Origin: Zoogloea sp.
Lineage (GTDB): Bacteria; Pseudomonadota; Gammaproteobacteria; Burkholderiales; Rhodocyclaceae
Reading direction: 5' to 3'
Length of the DNA: 64,000 bases
NCBI RefSeq assembly: GCF_023150065.1
Contig: NZ_JAKLLN010000003.1
Location: forward strand, 238,142-302,141
Notes under the pieces: model-generated
Databases searched by the model: none
What the model saw: only the letters and a program-made list of their open reading frames with translations
What the model was told of the DNA's origin: nothing
Program-made: the position numbers and the translations under genes
Shown: piece after piece, positions 62,257 to 64,000 of the stretch
Layout of the letters: each line of letters starts with the position of its first letter
How positions within the stretch are numbered: the first letter of the stretch is position 1

Positions 62257-63363
62257 ATGCTGCTTTTCACTGCGCCCCGCGACGCCCTTCTGGCCCCGCT
62301 GCAATCGGTATCCGGCATCGTCGAGAAACGCCACACCCTGCCCATCCTCTCCAACGTCCTGATCGAGAAGAAGGGTGACTCCCTGACCCTCCTCGCCACC
62401 GACGTCGAGATCCAGATCCGCAACAGCACCTCCGCCGCCCTCGGCGCCGAAGACGTGGCCATCACCGTGGGTGCCCGCAAGCTGCAGGACATCCTGCGCG
62501 CCCTGCCCGACACCGCCGACGTCAGCCTCACCCTCGACGACAAGCGCATCACCCTCAAGGCCGGCAAGAGCCGCTTCCAGCTGCAGACCCTGCCCGCCGC
62601 CGACTACCCCCGGCTGGCCCCGCCGGAAGGCGAAGGCGTGCATTTCACCACCACGCAAAAAGCGTTCAAGAAGCAGCTCGCCCTGGTGCAGTACGCCATG
62701 GCCCAGCAGGACATCCGCTACTACCTCAACGGCCTGCTGCTCGTGGTGGCCGGCAACCTGCTGCGCATGGTCGCCACCGACGGCCACCGCCTGGCCTACG
62801 CTGCCTCCCCGCTGGTGGGCGACTACGCCCGCACCGACGTGATCCTGCCGCGCAAGACCGTGGTCGAACTGGCCCGTCAGCTGGCCGACTCCGACGACCC
62901 CCTGGAAGTCACCCTGGTGGGCAACCAGATCGTCTTCCGCTTCGGCAACATCGAACTCATCTCCAAGCTCATCGACGGCAAGTTCCCCGACTACGAGCGC
63001 GTCATCCCCCAGGGCCACCCCAAGCTCGTCAAGGCCAGCCGCCTGGCCCTGCTGCAATCCCTGCAACGCGCCGCCATTCTCACCAACGAGAAGTTCCGTG
63101 GCGTCCGCCTGATGCTCTCCGAAGGCAGCCTCAAGCTGGTGTCCACCAACGCCGAGCAGGAAGAAGCCCTGGAAGAACTCGAAGTCGACTACAGCGGCGA
63201 CAGCCTGGACATCGGCTTCAACGTCACCTACCTGCTCGACGTGCTCACCAACGTCTCTGCCAACGAAATCGAAATCCGCTTCAACGACGGCAACGCCAGC
63301 GCCCTCTTCGGCCTCGCCGAGAACGCCGACTTCAAGTACGTCGTGATGCCCATGCGGATCTGA
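62257..63363 (+). CDS. dnaN: DNA polymerase III sliding clamp, beta subunit
   Basis: The protein has 368 residues, three repeated clamp domains. Family segments: [23 protein letters not shown] (first domain), [23 protein letters not shown], and the C-terminal YVVMPMRI, whose hydrophobic end belongs to the partner-binding pocket. It forms a ring dimer that tethers Pol III. GGAGA precedes the ATG. It is in the standard dnaA-dnaN-gyrB order. Confidence 0.98.
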   Translation: MLLFTAPRDALLAPLQSVSGIVEKRHTLPILSNVLIEKKGDSLTLLATDVEIQIRNSTSAALGAEDVAITVGARKLQDILRALPDTADVSLTLDDKRITLKAGKSRFQLQTLPAADYPRLAPPEGEGVHFTTTQKAFKKQLALVQYAMAQQDIRYYLNGLLLVVAGNLLRMVATDGHRLAYAASPLVGDYARTDVILPRKTVVELARQLADSDDPLEVTLVGNQIVFRFGNIELISKLIDGKFPDYERVIPQGHPKLVKASRLALLQSLQRAAILTNEKFRGVRLMLSEGSLKLVSTNAEQEEALEELEVDYSGDSLDIGFNVTYLLDVLTNVSANEIEIRFNDGNASALFGLAENADFKYVVMPMRI

Positions 63364-63388
63364 TCCACCGCCGCACCGTCTGTCTGCG

Positions 63389-63406
63389 CGCCCCCCGCCG
63401 GGGGCG
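63389..63406 (+). terminator. Hairpin between dnaN and gyrB
   Basis: CGCCCCC pairs with GGGGGCG around a CGCC loop, 26 nt after the dnaN stop. No U-run follows, so it may be a weak attenuating or processing stem in the dnaN-gyrB gap. Confidence 0.4.
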
Positions 63407-63437
63407 TCCCCGCTGTACCCGCTGAACCGAGAACGCC

Positions 63438-64000
<563 letters not shown>

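Overview
This is a gene-dense, GC-rich window (by eye roughly two-thirds G+C) from a betaproteobacterial chromosome, most like the Rhodocyclales (Azospira/Dechloromonas relatives). That placement is inferred from gene content: a DUF3683-FAD-FeS-CCG giant oxidoreductase, the rsmB-DUF4390-ntrY-ntrX-trkA-trkH run, a FecR/CHASE2-kinase pair and DUF2325. The window lies at the replication origin. The right end carries mnmE-yidC-yidD-rnpA-rpmH facing away from dnaA-dnaN-gyrB. Two perfect parS centromere sites sit about 49 kb to the left. No tRNA, rRNA, CRISPR array, prophage or intact insertion sequence was seen.

Layout. 1-5.1 kb (minus): a truncated low-complexity/tetrapyrrole-methylase-like gene and a 1300-residue FAD/iron-sulfur oxidoreductase, then a REP-like inverted pair. 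5.4-9.3 kb: ridA opposite ilvA, with a histidine kinase coupled to ilvA. 9.5-13.4 kb: tam-sir2, the two parS sites, a spermidine-synthase-like gene and rsmB. 13.3-20.3 kb: DUF4390-ntrY-ntrX (overlapping genes) and trkA-trkH for K+ uptake. 20.4-24.1 kb: hemE with a good terminator, an AT-rich spacer with DnaA boxes, and priA. 24.2-27.9 kb: a redox/iron block with an FNR box before a di-haem cytochrome c peroxidase, a cysteine-less Fur/PerR-type regulator, and two Fur-type palindromes before a DUF2325 operon. 28-41 kb: an MFS carrier; a receiver-CheC-PAS/GGDEF operon; nitronate monooxygenase; fecR-CHASE2 kinase-asmA (minus); mscL; an OmpR-type regulator; and a metallo-hydrolase. 41.6-44.4 kb: a small exported coiled-coil protein with pyrE, opposite xth and an outer-membrane-type protein.

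44.4-56.3 kb holds the most unusual locus, an expanded kdp operon read on the minus strand: a 30-residue membrane peptide, kdpF, kdpA, kdpB, kdpC, a TorF-type porin, a PTS EIIA(Ntr)-like protein, two or three tiny genes (one resembling an IS110 transposase N-terminus, one a zinc-ribbon protein), a CorA-like GMN protein, kdpD and kdpE. Most junctions are overlaps or gaps under 25 nt, so the accessory genes are probably expressed with the high-affinity K+ pump. Because EIIA(Ntr) is known to bind TrkA and KdpD in E. coli, the window links Trk, Kdp, mscL and phosphotransfer control of K+ in one origin-proximal stretch.

Other points worth following are an NtrX whose AAA+ domain has lost Walker A, GAFTGA and the Walker B aspartate; an rnpA frame that overlaps rpmH and contains a terminator-like hairpin near its 5' end; and two separate DnaA-box clusters, one before dnaA and one before priA.
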